From NCBI GenBank assembly GCA_005773095.1, contig SXHT01000015.1, positions 1 to 8,827 on the forward strand: a stretch of DNA of 8,827 nucleotides. The letters are read 5' to 3'. The position numbers were made by a program, and so were the translations under genes. Shown here piece by piece: positions 1 through 6,899 of the stretch. Source of the stretch: Planctomycetaceae bacterium (lineage in GTDB: Bacteria > Planctomycetota > Planctomycetia > Pirellulales > PALSA-1355). The notes under the pieces are model-generated. The model was not told the DNA's origin. It was given only the letters and a program-made list of their open reading frames with translations, and did not search any database. Positions within the stretch are counted from its first letter, which is position 1. Each line of letters starts with the position of its first letter.

Positions 1-1488
1 GATCCGAGCCTGAAGCCTGATAGCCTTAAGATCGAATACCGCACCGACGACACCGGGGAATGGGAAGAGCTTGCCGCCAGCCAGGCGCGTATCACCGAAG
101 GACGCAGCACGCTCACCGGCGACGGAGTGTGGTGGCCCCAGAACGCACCAGGGCCGATCACGCTGCGAATTCAGGTTTCCGATCAAGCGGGCAATCCCGC
201 GGTCACGCAAGTGGTGGTGAAACCCGTCGGAGGCGAAGCAGCCCAAGTCGGCGAATCTTTCGGATCGCAGAATCGCCCTGGCGAAGACTCACAACCGCGG
301 CTTGGAGAGCCGCAGCTAGGTGGCCCGTCGCTCGGTACTCCGGCGAACGTGGATACGGGACCGCCACGAGCTGTCACGGAGATGGGCGTGAACCGGCGCG
401 AGACGCGCGCATTGCCCATTTCCAATCCCGCTGCAGCCGACACCGACGTCGAACGAAATCCTTTCGACCGCTATCGCGATCGACCGAATGGAGTTGGCGA
501 ATCAATGACGGCGAAGGCGCCCCTCACCCCGGCCCTCTCCCAGGGAGAAAGGGGGACTACGGAAGCACCGCCAGTTCAAGCATGGCCCGCCCAGGGCTCG
601 CCGAGCCGGCCGCTCGACTCGCCTGCCAGCGGCGATTCAGACTGGCGCGTTGGGAATTCGCCCGGGGGTCAACGTTCTCCCGGATTTGTTCATACGGCCA
701 GCGGTGATACCAGCGCAAACCGCAGCCGGTCTGCGGACGTCGATGGCGATGGCTCGCTCGGCCGGTCGTCGAGCACACGATTCGACTTCACTGATCTCTC
801 GCCGGCCGAGCGGCCAAAAATGGTCAACTCGCGAACGTTTGAGATCGAATACGAAGTGGAGTCGGTCGGCTCGGCAGGGGTCGCCAAGGTGGAACTCTTT
901 GGCACGCGCGACGGCGGGACGTCGTGGACGAGTCTCGGCACCGATCCCGACAACCGCAGCCCTCTGGTGGTCACGGTCCGTGGCGAAGGACTGTACGGCT
1001 TCCACGTCGTGGTGCATAGCGCCAGCGGTTTGAGCGGCACGGCGCCGCGCAGCGGAGACCGGCCCGAACTTTGGATCGGCGTCGATCTCACCCACCCGCA
1101 AGCCACGCTCACCGGCGCCGAGCCAGGCAACAACCCTGACGAATTGACCATCTATTGGGACGCCCGCGATGCACGCTTGGAAAGTCGTCCGATCGCGCTC
1201 TATTTCAGCGACCAGCCATCGGGCAAGTGGACGCCCATCGCCGCCGGTCTGGAGAATACCGGTAGCTATACCTGGAGGATGGACAGCCGCGTCAAGCATC
1301 AGCTTTATCTCAAGCTGGAAGTACGGGACGAAGCGGGCAACATCGGTCGTTACGAATCACCCGAGCCGATCTCTCTCAACCGCCAACTTCCGCAAGGCCG
1401 CATTCGCAACGTGCGGCCGGTCCCGCCGGAAACAAGCGGCGGCCAGGCAGGACGAACGAAGATGATCTACAATGATTTCGTGCGGTAG
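1..1488 (+). CDS. Planctomycete-type surface protein with Ig-like beta-sandwich modules (C-terminal part, 5' end outside window)
   Basis: The reading frame is open from base 1 and ends at TAG 1486-1488, giving 495 residues with the true start upstream; the GTG at 127 is internal. Residues 1-73 form a beta-rich module (IEYRTDD..GEWEEL, then VSDQAGNPAVTQVVV). It resembles the last module, about residues 361-480 (ALYFSDQPSGKWTPIAAGL, then LEVRDEAGNIGRYES). A third module spans about 278-360 (FEIEYEVES, VELFGTRDGGTSWTSLGTD, GLYGFHVVV). Alternating hydrophobic strands and D.AGN-type turns suggest Ig- or fibronectin-like folds. Between them, about residues 75-275 are a low-complexity Pro/Gly/Ser/Arg linker that looks disordered and contains a palindromic repeat in frame. 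No membrane anchor or sorting signal is visible in this part. I recognise the style as common in planctomycete exported proteins, but I cannot name a function. A role in surface adhesion or matrix is inference only. Confidence 0.8.
   Translation, partial: DPSLKPDSLKIEYRTDDTGEWEELAASQARITEGRSTLTGDGVWWPQNAPGPITLRIQVSDQAGNPAVTQVVVKPVGGEAAQVGESFGSQNRPGEDSQPRLGEPQLGGPSLGTPANVDTGPPRAVTEMGVNRRETRALPISNPAAADTDVERNPFDRYRDRPNGVGESMTAKAPLTPALSQGERGTTEAPPVQAWPAQGSPSRPLDSPASGDSDWRVGNSPGGQRSPGFVHTASGDTSANRSRSADVDGDGSLGRSSSTRFDFTDLSPAERPKMVNSRTFEIEYEVESVGSAGVAKVELFGTRDGGTSWTSLGTDPDNRSPLVVTVRGEGLYGFHVVVHSASGLSGTAPRSGDRPELWIGVDLTHPQATLTGAEPGNNPDELTIYWDARDARLESRPIALYFSDQPSGKWTPIAAGLENTGSYTWRMDSRVKHQLYLKLEVRDEAGNIGRYESPEPISLNRQLPQGRIRNVRPVPPETSGGQAGRTKMIYNDFVR
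520..555 (+). repeat. REP-like palindromic repeat inserted in frame in the surface-protein gene
   Basis: The run is C-rich in its left half and G-rich in its right half. It has a perfect 6-bp stem, TCTCCC (536-541) and GGGAGA (543-548), around a single A, with looser C/G pairing outside. It is translated in frame as PLTPALSQGERG. From memory, near-identical peptides and the underlying CCCTCACCCC..CCCTCTCCC repeat recur across many planctomycete and other GC-rich genomes, often annotated as parts of unrelated hypothetical proteins. The sequence is therefore probably a dispersed repeat that landed in a tolerant linker and not a conserved protein motif. Confidence 0.7.
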
Positions 1489-1520
1489 AAGACGCGGCTA
1501 TTCCGATATGGCACGAACGC

Positions 1521-1653
1521 ACGGGCCGGGGACTGGCTCATTTTCCCGGCGAATTCGCGCAAGGTGCATCGTTCGGTCAGGAGGTTGTCCAACGTGGTTC
1601 CCGGGAAAATGTGCCTGTTCCTGAAAATGTGCCTGTTCCCGCTGTCTTGGCCC
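1521..1653. repeat. Palindromic MITE-like element, copy A (outer ends degraded)
   Basis: The core runs from ACGGGCC (1521-1527) to GGCCC (1649-1653) and closely matches copies B and C. All three have CATTTTCCCG near the left end (here 1539-1548) and its reverse complement near the right end (1602-1611). They share a middle containing GAATTCGCGC, GTGCATCGTTC and GTCAGGAGGTTGTCC. Copy A lacks the outer GTAACCGTTC arm found in B and C. It is 18 bp longer than B over the same core because of an internal tandem duplication. It lies 32 bp after the stop of the surface-protein gene and encodes nothing credible. Confidence 0.8.
1605..1639. repeat. 18-bp tandem duplication inside element copy A
   Basis: The 17-mer GAAAATGTGCCTGTTCC occurs at 1605-1621 and again at 1623-1639, an 18-bp period. 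Copies B and C have only one version of this segment, so the duplication is specific to copy A. Confidence 0.85.
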
Positions 1654-1684
1654 ATTTATCAATACCTCGTACCGCCAGAGCGTC

Positions 1685-1703
1685 ATTGGCAATTGATGCC
1701 AAT
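1685..1703. other. Inverted repeat between the surface-protein gene and purC
   Basis: ATTGGCA (1685-1691) and TGCCAAT (1697-1703) form a perfect 7-bp stem with a 5-base loop. It lies about 85 bp downstream of the purC stop on the minus strand. There is no T-run on either side, so it is a poor rho-independent terminator. An operator or a chance palindrome are alternatives. I see nothing else in 1654-1786. Confidence 0.3.
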
Positions 1704-1786
1704 TGTCACTCCCTTCATTTTCCGTTGACGGCATCGGTTCACAAACTCAATCCGAAGTTTGCATTCCGGCGTTGCCATCGCCGGCT

Positions 1787-2668
1787 CTAACTAAAGCGAT
1801 CACCGGTCATTCGTTCGTACGCGTCCACGTATTTGGCGCGAGTTCGCTGGACTATTTCATGGGGCAGCGCTGGCGGCGGGCTGTTCTTGTCCCAGCCGGT
1901 CGTTTCCAGCCAGTCGCGGACGAATTGTTTGTCGAACGATGCTTGCGAACGGCCGGCGGCGTAATCGTCGGCGGGCCAGAATCGGCTGCTATCCGGTGTA
2001 AGCACCTCGTCGATTAGAATGATCTGATCCCCTGCCCTGCCCCACTCAAACTTCGTGTCGGCAATGATAATGCCGCGCTTGCGAGCATGCTCGGCCCCAC
2101 GCTGGTAAATCGCGATGCTCCGTCGGCGCAGCTCTTCGGACAGGTCGCGGCCCACAATGTCTTGCATACGCTCGAAGGAAATGTTTTCATCGTGCCCGCT
2201 TTCTTCCTTGGTCGCCGGGGTGAAGATCGGCTCGGGCAATCGGCTGCTTTCGACCAAACCCGACGGCAGCGCCACGCCACACACATTTTGCGACTGACGA
2301 TACTCCTTCCAGCCCGAACCCGCCAGATAACCGCGCACGACACATTCAATGGGAACGACGCTGGTTTTGCGGACGAGCATTGACCGGCCGCGCAACGTGT
2401 CTCGATCGACGTCGGGTGGAAGTTGCATTGCATCCACGTCGGCGGTGACCAAATGATTTGGCTCGTCCAGCATACCGAACCAGAACTCGCTCAGTCGGGT
2501 AAGCACAACACCCTTGTCGGGAATGCCATTGGGCATCACCCAATCAAAAGCACTGATCCGATCGGTGCTGACCAACAGCAGTCGGTCGCCCATGTCATAC
2601 ACGTCCCGCACTTTGCCGCGGCGCACGGGCCAGTGGGGTAAATCCGTTTGCAATACAACAGGCAGCAT
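1787..2668 (-). CDS. purC: Phosphoribosylaminoimidazole-succinocarboxamide synthase (SAICAR synthetase)
   Basis: The 293-residue enzyme joins CAIR and aspartate using ATP to make SAICAR, in cytosolic de novo purine synthesis. Family signatures run in order: GKVRDVYD near the N-terminus (nucleotide-binding loop), DRISAFDWVMPNGIPDKG, VVRGYLAGSGWKEY, TPATKEESGHDENISF (substrate-binding signature), IIIADTKFEWG, and LIDEVLTPDSSRFW. The length fits the roughly 290-300 residue subfamily found in yeast and many bacteria, which is longer than the E. coli enzyme. I start at ATG 2668 because AGGGAG sits 5 bases upstream and the family alignment begins there; the same frame runs on to 2851 with no family similarity. 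The gene stands alone with no other pur gene nearby, and it is divergent from the GH10-like gene. All signature blocks are intact. Confidence 0.97.
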   Translation of the reverse strand: MLPVVLQTDLPHWPVRRGKVRDVYDMGDRLLLVSTDRISAFDWVMPNGIPDKGVVLTRLSEFWFGMLDEPNHLVTADVDAMQLPPDVDRDTLRGRSMLVRKTSVVPIECVVRGYLAGSGWKEYRQSQNVCGVALPSGLVESSRLPEPIFTPATKEESGHDENISFERMQDIVGRDLSEELRRRSIAIYQRGAEHARKRGIIIADTKFEWGRAGDQIILIDEVLTPDSSRFWPADDYAAGRSQASFDKQFVRDWLETTGWDKNSPPPALPHEIVQRTRAKYVDAYERMTGDRFS

Positions 2669-2673
2669 GATGG

Positions 2674-2679
2674 CTCCCT
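2674..2679 (-). promoter_or_regulatory. Ribosome binding site deciding the purC start
   Basis: On the minus strand AGGGAG (within AAAGGGAG) lies 5 bases before ATG 2668. This supports that start over the upstream in-frame alternative at 2851. Confidence 0.7.
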
Positions 2680-2692
2680 TTGCAAAAATGTG

Positions 2693-2701
2693 AATATAGC
2701 A
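2693..2701 (-). promoter_or_regulatory. Candidate extended -10 promoter of purC
   Basis: Minus-strand TGCTATATT fits the TGn-TATAAT extended -10 pattern with one mismatch in the hexamer. It would start a short leader of about 17-18 bases that still includes the Shine-Dalgarno sequence. There is no good -35 at 17 bp; TTGACT lies 24 bp upstream, which is too far. The assignment is by inspection only. Confidence 0.4.
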
Positions 2702-2890
2702 GGCAGGCGGACCGAGGGCAGGAGTCAAACGTGGAAATTCGAGAGTACTTCGGCGGAAGTGAGGAGAACGGGGGCAGATACGGTATTTTTCCCGCGCGCG
2801 GGCTCCCCTGGGCCCGACATGCTCCGCGTATCTTGGGAGGCTGCGACCCAATCGGCGTGGTCCGATTCAGACCATCGGTGGACCGCGCCG

Positions 2891-2919
2891 TTGCCGCCCG
2901 CGCGACGGCGGGCTACACT
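2891..2919 (+). promoter_or_regulatory. Candidate promoter of the GH10-like gene
   Basis: TTGCCG (2891-2896) and TACACT (2914-2919) are separated by 17 bp, each matching the sigma-70 consensus at 4 of 6 positions. The predicted leader to ATG 2966 is about 40 bases. The rest of the divergent region (2702-2890) shows no clear element apart from GC-rich stretches. Confidence 0.35.
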
Positions 2920-2965
2920 CGCAAGTTGTCACTTTCCCACTCACCTGTCGACGGATTTGCCCACG

Positions 2966-4447
2966 ATGGGGCTGATGCGATTTCGCGTTCCCAACCGCCA
3001 GGCCTTGCCGGCCGATGCCGTCGAGCGGGCCTACTTCACCGGCCTCGACGAAATTCCATGGCGCAGCCGCACGCAATGGACCGATGAGGGACTGACGGTC
3101 CGTCGCTCGGAAGACGACTCGGGCAATCTTCACATCCCCTGGATCGTGCCCGGCCACGGAGAGTTGTCGCTGCAGACCGGTTGCCTGATCGAGCGAGGCG
3201 AGCCGTATCACCTGACCGTGGAACTGGCGCGCGGTACGATCCATCGGATTCGTAACCAGTTGGCCACCTGGCAGTCGGCGGGCATTGCCGGTGGTGAGCG
3301 CTTGCCGCTGCTGACCAAATCGTTGGAGTTGCTCTCCAAAGCTGCCACCGTGCAGCACGATCCAGCGCAAGCCGAACAGTTTGCCGAAAAAGCCATCGCC
3401 ATTGCTCTTGACCTGGTCGCACAGCTGTCTCGAGCGTACGCAGAGAACGCGCTGGCCATTCGTCGCAAGCAGCCATCTCGGGCTGTACCGGCACTGGGCA
3501 TCAATCTTGGCAGCATGACCTTTGGAGAGGGAATTGGACGCTACGTCGTCAACACCTTTAACACCACCATCGTGCCGTTCGCCTGGAGTGATATCGAGCA
3601 AATCGAAGGCAAGTGCGATTGGTCCTTGCCCGACAAGCAGGTGGAATGGAGCCGGGCCAACGATATGAAGGTGCTCGCCGGGCCTTTGCTTGCGTTTGAT
3701 CGGCTGGGCTTGCCTCCCTGGCTGTTCTTGTACGAAGGCGATATCGACGCGCTGGTTGCGCACGTTGACGGATATCTCCGCAGCGTGGTTGCTCGCTACC
3801 AGGGGCGCATCCAATTATGGCAGGTTGCTGCCCGGATGAATGTGAACAACACGCTGGAACTCGGCGAGGAAGAACGCCTGCGGATGGCTGCGTTGGCGAT
3901 TGAAACGGTCCGAGCAGTCGATCCGCGAACGCCGATCACGATTGTCGTCGACCAGCCCTGGGCTGAATTCATGCGGTCGCAGGATTGCGATTTCTCCCCC
4001 TTGCACTTTGCCGACGCGCTGGTGCGTGCGGACCTGGGCCTTGCCGGCATCGGCCTGGAAATCAACCTGGGCTACGCCAGCGACGCGACCCAACCGCGCG
4101 ACGCGCTCGACTTCATCCGTCAGATCGATCGCTGGAGCAGCCTCGGCTTGCCGCTGATGATTTCACTCGCCATGCCCAGCAGCAGCGAACCCGACCCCAA
4201 GGCCCGCGTGAAAGTGCGGCCACTCGCCGCGACGAACGGGCAGACTTTGCTGCAATTACAGGCCCAATGGGTCGAGCAGCTTGTGCCTTTGTTACTGGCC
4301 AAGCCGAGCGTGCAAGGTATCCTCTGGAACCAACTGCTGGATGCCGCCACGCACGAACTGCCAAACGCCGGCCTGTTTGACGCCGGCAATTTACCCAAGC
4401 CCGCCGCCACTACCTTGCGCGAAGTGCGGCAGAAGTTTTTGGGATAG
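2966..4447 (+). CDS. GH10-like (beta/alpha)8 barrel protein lacking both catalytic glutamates
   Basis: From ATG 2966 the protein has 493 residues; the frame stays open back to 2648, but the conserved-looking part begins at MGLMRFRVP (a second ATG lies at 2975). Residues 1 to about 100 are beta-rich with a glycine- and charge-rich sandwich look. About 110-165 are helical. About 190-480 resemble a GH10 xylanase barrel: VPFAWSDIEQIEGKCDWS, a beta-3-like LAGPLLAF, WQVAAR at 285-290, IVVDQPW, GIGLEINLG from 361, LMISLAMP at 397-404 and GILWNQLLD around W454. In active GH10 enzymes the acid/base Glu lies in WDVVNE and the nucleophile in ITELDI. Here the matching positions appear to be R290 and L401, so glycosidase activity is unlikely. 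No signal peptide is visible. I recall similar proteins annotated as endo-1,4-beta-xylanase in planctomycetes. A carbohydrate-binding or structural role is inference. Confidence 0.75.
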   Translation: MGLMRFRVPNRQALPADAVERAYFTGLDEIPWRSRTQWTDEGLTVRRSEDDSGNLHIPWIVPGHGELSLQTGCLIERGEPYHLTVELARGTIHRIRNQLATWQSAGIAGGERLPLLTKSLELLSKAATVQHDPAQAEQFAEKAIAIALDLVAQLSRAYAENALAIRRKQPSRAVPALGINLGSMTFGEGIGRYVVNTFNTTIVPFAWSDIEQIEGKCDWSLPDKQVEWSRANDMKVLAGPLLAFDRLGLPPWLFLYEGDIDALVAHVDGYLRSVVARYQGRIQLWQVAARMNVNNTLELGEEERLRMAALAIETVRAVDPRTPITIVVDQPWAEFMRSQDCDFSPLHFADALVRADLGLAGIGLEINLGYASDATQPRDALDFIRQIDRWSSLGLPLMISLAMPSSSEPDPKARVKVRPLAATNGQTLLQLQAQWVEQLVPLLLAKPSVQGILWNQLLDAATHELPNAGLFDAGNLPKPAATTLREVRQKFLG

Positions 4448-4512
4448 CTCCCCGGCGACTGGTCGAAAAGCTGGTGCAGGCGATCGCGGTCGTCAATCGG
4501 TCGAATCCAGGG

Positions 4513-6204
4513 TCAGGCATTTCGGCCGAAGCAGGCCAGGCACATGTCGTCGCTTTGACTGCGGGTGCCGACGAAGCGTTTCACGTCGCTTAAGATCTGC
4601 CGGCCGATATCGGGCAGTTCTTTGACCGGTAGCGCAAGCTGCCTGGTAAGCCGGTCGATGGTGTACAGGTCGCCCGACTCGTTCATCGCCTCGCTGATAC
4701 CGTCGGTATACAGCATGAGCACGTCGCCGGGGTTCAACTTATGCGTGGTTTGTTCGTATGGATAGTCGACAGAAACGCCCAGCACCACCCCGGACGCTTC
4801 CTCGCCCAACGGAGTCACCTTGCCGCTGGTGGTCCGCAACAGCGGCGCCATATGGCCGGCATTGGCCACGGTCAGCTCGTGACTCGCCGGATCGAGGACG
4901 ACGATCACGAACGTGACAAAGCGGTCCTCCCACCCGCTGCGGCAGAAACTGGTGTTAATGCAATTCAGCGCCTCGGCGGCCGTTGGTGCACTGGCCAGAT
5001 CGAACCGCACCTCGCCGCTCAGCTTGGCCATCACCAAGGCCGCGCCGACGCCGTGGCCCGACACGTCGCCGAGCACCACCGCGATGCGGCCATCGCGCAG
5101 CTCGACGTAGTCGTAGTAATCGCCGCCGACCTGATTGGCTGCCTCATAAAAGTCGAAGAAGTGGTAGCCGGGCACGATCGGTGGCGCAGGGGGCAGCAAG
5201 CCACGCTGAACCTTGTGTGCCAGTTCCAAGTCGCGCGCCACGGCGCGCTGGGAGAGTTGCACCTCGTGCAACTGTGCATTGTCGATGGAGATCGCCGCCT
5301 GCGATGCGATACTCGCCAGCACGTCCAGATCGTCCTTCTGAAAACGCTGCCGCTGATCCATGGTGTCGAGCTGGATCACACCCACGGCAGTACCTTCACC
5401 ATTAATCAAAGGAGCGCACATCACCGAACGAATCTGCAAGTCGGCAATCGACTGGCTGGCGTCGAAACGTAAGTCGCTCGCCGCATCGGCGGAAAGAACG
5501 GCTTCCTTGCGCGCCATCGCCTCGTTGACAATCGTGCGGCTGATCCGCACATGCTCTTCCTGATCGCTGCGGCGATGCTTAATCGCCTTGGTCACCAGCG
5601 GTCCATCGGCCGCCTGCCGAAGAATCACGAACCCGCGGTCGGCTTGATTGAAGATCTTGAACATGCTGTCGAGCAATTTTGGCAACACCTCATCGAGCGC
5701 CACAGCACGCGCCAGATTCTGGGCAATCTCGACCATCGCGCGCAGCTTGACCTCGGCATTCACCGACAGCCGGACGCTCCCACCCTTGGCAACGTCCAGC
5801 TTGGTCATGATCGTTGAGCTGTCCATGCCCGTTGGACCACCTTCGTCGTCGAAGGTGACGGTGCCCATGCCGGGCTCGGGCTCGGGGCGCGCCTGGGGCC
5901 GGCCCAAGCGTGGATCGTGCAAATGAAAGACAAACAACAAATCGCAAATCTTGATGCGATCACCGGCCGAAAGCGCATGCCGGCCCTGAATGAGCTGTCC
6001 ATTGACGAAGGTGCCGTTGCGACTGTGAAGATCTTCAACAAAAAATGCGCCCGACTCCGTGCTGATTTGCGCGTGTTGCCGGCTGACAGCGGCCGCGTCG
6101 AGCACGATATCGCAATCGGGATGACGTCCCAATACCACGTTCGCGCCCGGAATGGGCACCAGATTGGCGGCAGTCTCACCTTGATATGCCTGCAGGAAGG
6201 CCAT
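4513..6204 (-). CDS. FHA-GAF-PP2C/SpoIIE serine phosphatase (RsbU-like signalling protein)
   Basis: The protein has 563 residues. About residues 5-95 are an FHA phosphothreonine-binding domain with the canonical G26-R27, S41-R42-x-H44 and N63-G64-T65. Residues 98-145 are a Pro/Glu-rich linker. About 150-315 are a GAF sensor domain (RGFVILR, VMCAPLI, GVIQLD), followed by a helical linker at about 315-340. About 345-561 are a PP2C-type SpoIIE/RsbU phosphatase with GGDYYDY (D362), GDVSGHGVGAAL (D380), ANAGHMAPLL, LYTDGISEAMN (D501) and SDDM (D552/D553), so the metal-binding aspartates are intact. It is predicted to be cytosolic. Such proteins dephosphorylate anti-sigma-factor antagonists or other phosphoproteins, with FHA docking on a Ser/Thr-kinase target; the actual partner is unknown. 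The start ATG 6204 follows GGAG by 4 bases. It converges with the GH10-like gene, leaving 65 bp and no clear terminator. Confidence 0.92.
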   Translation of the reverse strand: MAFLQAYQGETAANLVPIPGANVVLGRHPDCDIVLDAAAVSRQHAQISTESGAFFVEDLHSRNGTFVNGQLIQGRHALSAGDRIKICDLLFVFHLHDPRLGRPQARPEPEPGMGTVTFDDEGGPTGMDSSTIMTKLDVAKGGSVRLSVNAEVKLRAMVEIAQNLARAVALDEVLPKLLDSMFKIFNQADRGFVILRQAADGPLVTKAIKHRRSDQEEHVRISRTIVNEAMARKEAVLSADAASDLRFDASQSIADLQIRSVMCAPLINGEGTAVGVIQLDTMDQRQRFQKDDLDVLASIASQAAISIDNAQLHEVQLSQRAVARDLELAHKVQRGLLPPAPPIVPGYHFFDFYEAANQVGGDYYDYVELRDGRIAVVLGDVSGHGVGAALVMAKLSGEVRFDLASAPTAAEALNCINTSFCRSGWEDRFVTFVIVVLDPASHELTVANAGHMAPLLRTTSGKVTPLGEEASGVVLGVSVDYPYEQTTHKLNPGDVLMLYTDGISEAMNESGDLYTIDRLTRQLALPVKELPDIGRQILSDVKRFVGTRSQSDDMCLACFGRNA

Positions 6205-6270
6205 GGAACTCCAACAAGGCTGGCGGAAGTGCGGTGCGCATCGGACGCAAAAGCGGTACGCTGCCCACCG

Positions 6271-6300
6271 ATTCTAAGCCCGGAGCGCAAAAGCCGTCAA
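6271..6300 (-). promoter_or_regulatory. Candidate sigma-70 promoter of the FHA-GAF-PP2C gene
   Basis: On the minus strand TTGACG (6295-6300) and TAGAAT (6271-6276) are separated by 18 bp. Each matches its consensus hexamer at 5 of 6 positions. The leader to ATG 6204 would be about 60 bases. This is the best-looking promoter in the window. Confidence 0.5.
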
Positions 6301-6408
6301 TTCGCGACGCCAACCCGTATTTTTCGCCAACCCAAGGCGTCCGCGAAGAAAGTGCGAATTGGCATGCAAGTCACTCCCTCGCCAATGCTTCGGGTTGATA
6401 GGCGCTCG

Positions 6409-6545
6409 GTAACCGTTCACGGGCCGGGGACTGGCTCATTTTCCCGTCGAATTCGCGCAGGGCGCATCGTTCTGTCAGGAGGTTGTCCAACGTGGTTCCC
6501 CGGGAAAATGTGCCTGTCCTCCTCTCTTGGCCCGTGAACGGTTAC
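6409..6545. repeat. Palindromic MITE-like element, copy B (intact ends)
   Basis: This 137-bp element has perfect 17-bp terminal inverted repeats: GTAACCGTTCACGGGCC at 6409-6425 and its reverse complement at 6529-6545. A second perfect inverted pair lies inside: CATTTTCCCG (6437-6446) and CGGGAAAATG (6501-6510). The ends are flanked by AGGCGCTCG (6400-6408) and AGGCGTTCG (6546-6554), a possible 9-bp target duplication with one mismatch. It has no credible coding capacity, so any movement would need a transposase from elsewhere. A structured regulatory or REP-family repeat is the alternative. Confidence 0.8.
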
Positions 6546-6573
6546 AGGCGTTCGTCGCAACTTACCTCGACTC

Positions 6574-6602
6574 TTGACGTTAGTCTCCGCCGGTCCTAAC
6601 TT
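6574..6602 (+). promoter_or_regulatory. Weak candidate promoter upstream of tRNA-Gln
   Basis: TTGACG (6574-6579) matches the -35 consensus at 5 of 6 positions. It lies 17 bp from TAACTT (6597-6602), which is only a 3 of 6 match to the -10. It sits about 100 bp before the tRNA, so a long 5' leader would be needed. Confidence 0.25.
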
Positions 6603-6613
6603 GAAAGAGAAGA

Positions 6614-6633
6614 TTCGCACGAAAATGTGCGAA
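6614..6633. other. Perfect hairpin in the leader of tRNA-Gln
   Basis: TTCGCAC (6614-6620) and GTGCGAA (6627-6633) form a 7-bp stem around GAAAAT. No T-run follows on either strand. It could shape the tRNA precursor or be an operator; its function is unknown. Confidence 0.35.
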
Positions 6634-6682
6634 CCCGCTGGAAGAATTTCGCGCCAATTTCCGGGGATCGGATCGCGCGGTC

Positions 6683-6701
6683 CCATGCTTTGGGGGCATG
6701 G
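6683..6701 (+). other. Hairpin abutting the 5' end of tRNA-Gln
   Basis: CCATGC (6683-6688) and GCATGG (6696-6701) form a 6-bp stem with a 7-base loop, ending 2 bases before the mature tRNA. A stem here could affect 5' processing by RNase P, but that is inference. Confidence 0.35.
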
Positions 6702-6703
6702 AT

Positions 6704-6774
6704 TGGGGAATGGTGTAACGGTAGCACGAATGGCTCTGGACCATTTAGTTAAGGTTCGAATCCTTATTCCCCAG
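6704..6774 (+). tRNA. trnQ: tRNA-Gln (anticodon CUG)
   Basis: A complete cloverleaf folds by hand. The acceptor stem is TGGGGAA (6704-6710) with TTCCCCA (6767-6773). The D stem is GTG (6713-6715) with CAC (6725-6727). The anticodon stem is AATGG (6729-6733) with CCATT (6741-6745). The T stem is TAAGG (6750-6754) with CCTTA (6762-6766), around loop TTCGAAT. The anticodon loop CTCTGGA places CTG at 6736-6738, reading CAG codons. The U1-A72 pair followed by a G discriminator at 6774 is typical of bacterial tRNA-Gln. No CCA is encoded, so it must be added after transcription. The gene sits between element copies B and C. Confidence 0.95.
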
Positions 6775-6784
6775 CTGGTTTTTT
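6771..6784 (+). terminator. Possible terminator just after tRNA-Gln
   Basis: The tRNA acceptor end runs into CCAGCTGG and then six Ts (6779-6784). The palindrome is too short for a stable loop, so termination would rely on the tRNA fold plus the T-run. The assignment is weak. Confidence 0.25.
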
Positions 6785-6899
6785 CGGTCGGTGCTACCCT
6801 GGTGTTACCTTCTTGGGGATCTTGCGGCAGGACGTTAGCACCCTGGATGACGGGCAATCTGCCTTGCTCTCTGCCCAACCCCAGCGCCATGGCGGACAG

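Noticed and set aside
637..1299. Minus-strand open frame (220 codons) opposite the surface-protein gene
   Set aside because: The sense frame has consistent beta-module repeats; the antisense product shows no motif.
2669..2851. N-terminal extension of purC
   Set aside because: The purC family alignment begins at 2668 and a Shine-Dalgarno sequence precedes that ATG.
2648..2965. Upstream extension of the GH10-like protein to 2648
   Set aside because: It would overlap the purC start and promoter, is Arg/Ser-rich with no family similarity, and the candidate promoter at 2891-2919 lies inside it.
2867..3814. Long minus-strand open frame (315 codons) opposite the GH10-like gene
   Set aside because: It is antisense to a gene with clear family landmarks, its protein has no recognisable motif, and such frames are expected in GC-rich coding DNA.
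4448..4512. Bidirectional terminator between the convergent GH10-like and FHA-GAF-PP2C genes
   Set aside because: No stem followed by a T-run is visible on either strand in this 65-bp gap.
4741..5472. Plus-strand open frame (243 codons) opposite the FHA-GAF-PP2C gene
   Set aside because: It is a shadow of the minus-strand gene, whose catalytic motifs lie in the same interval; its product is His/Arg-rich with no domain.
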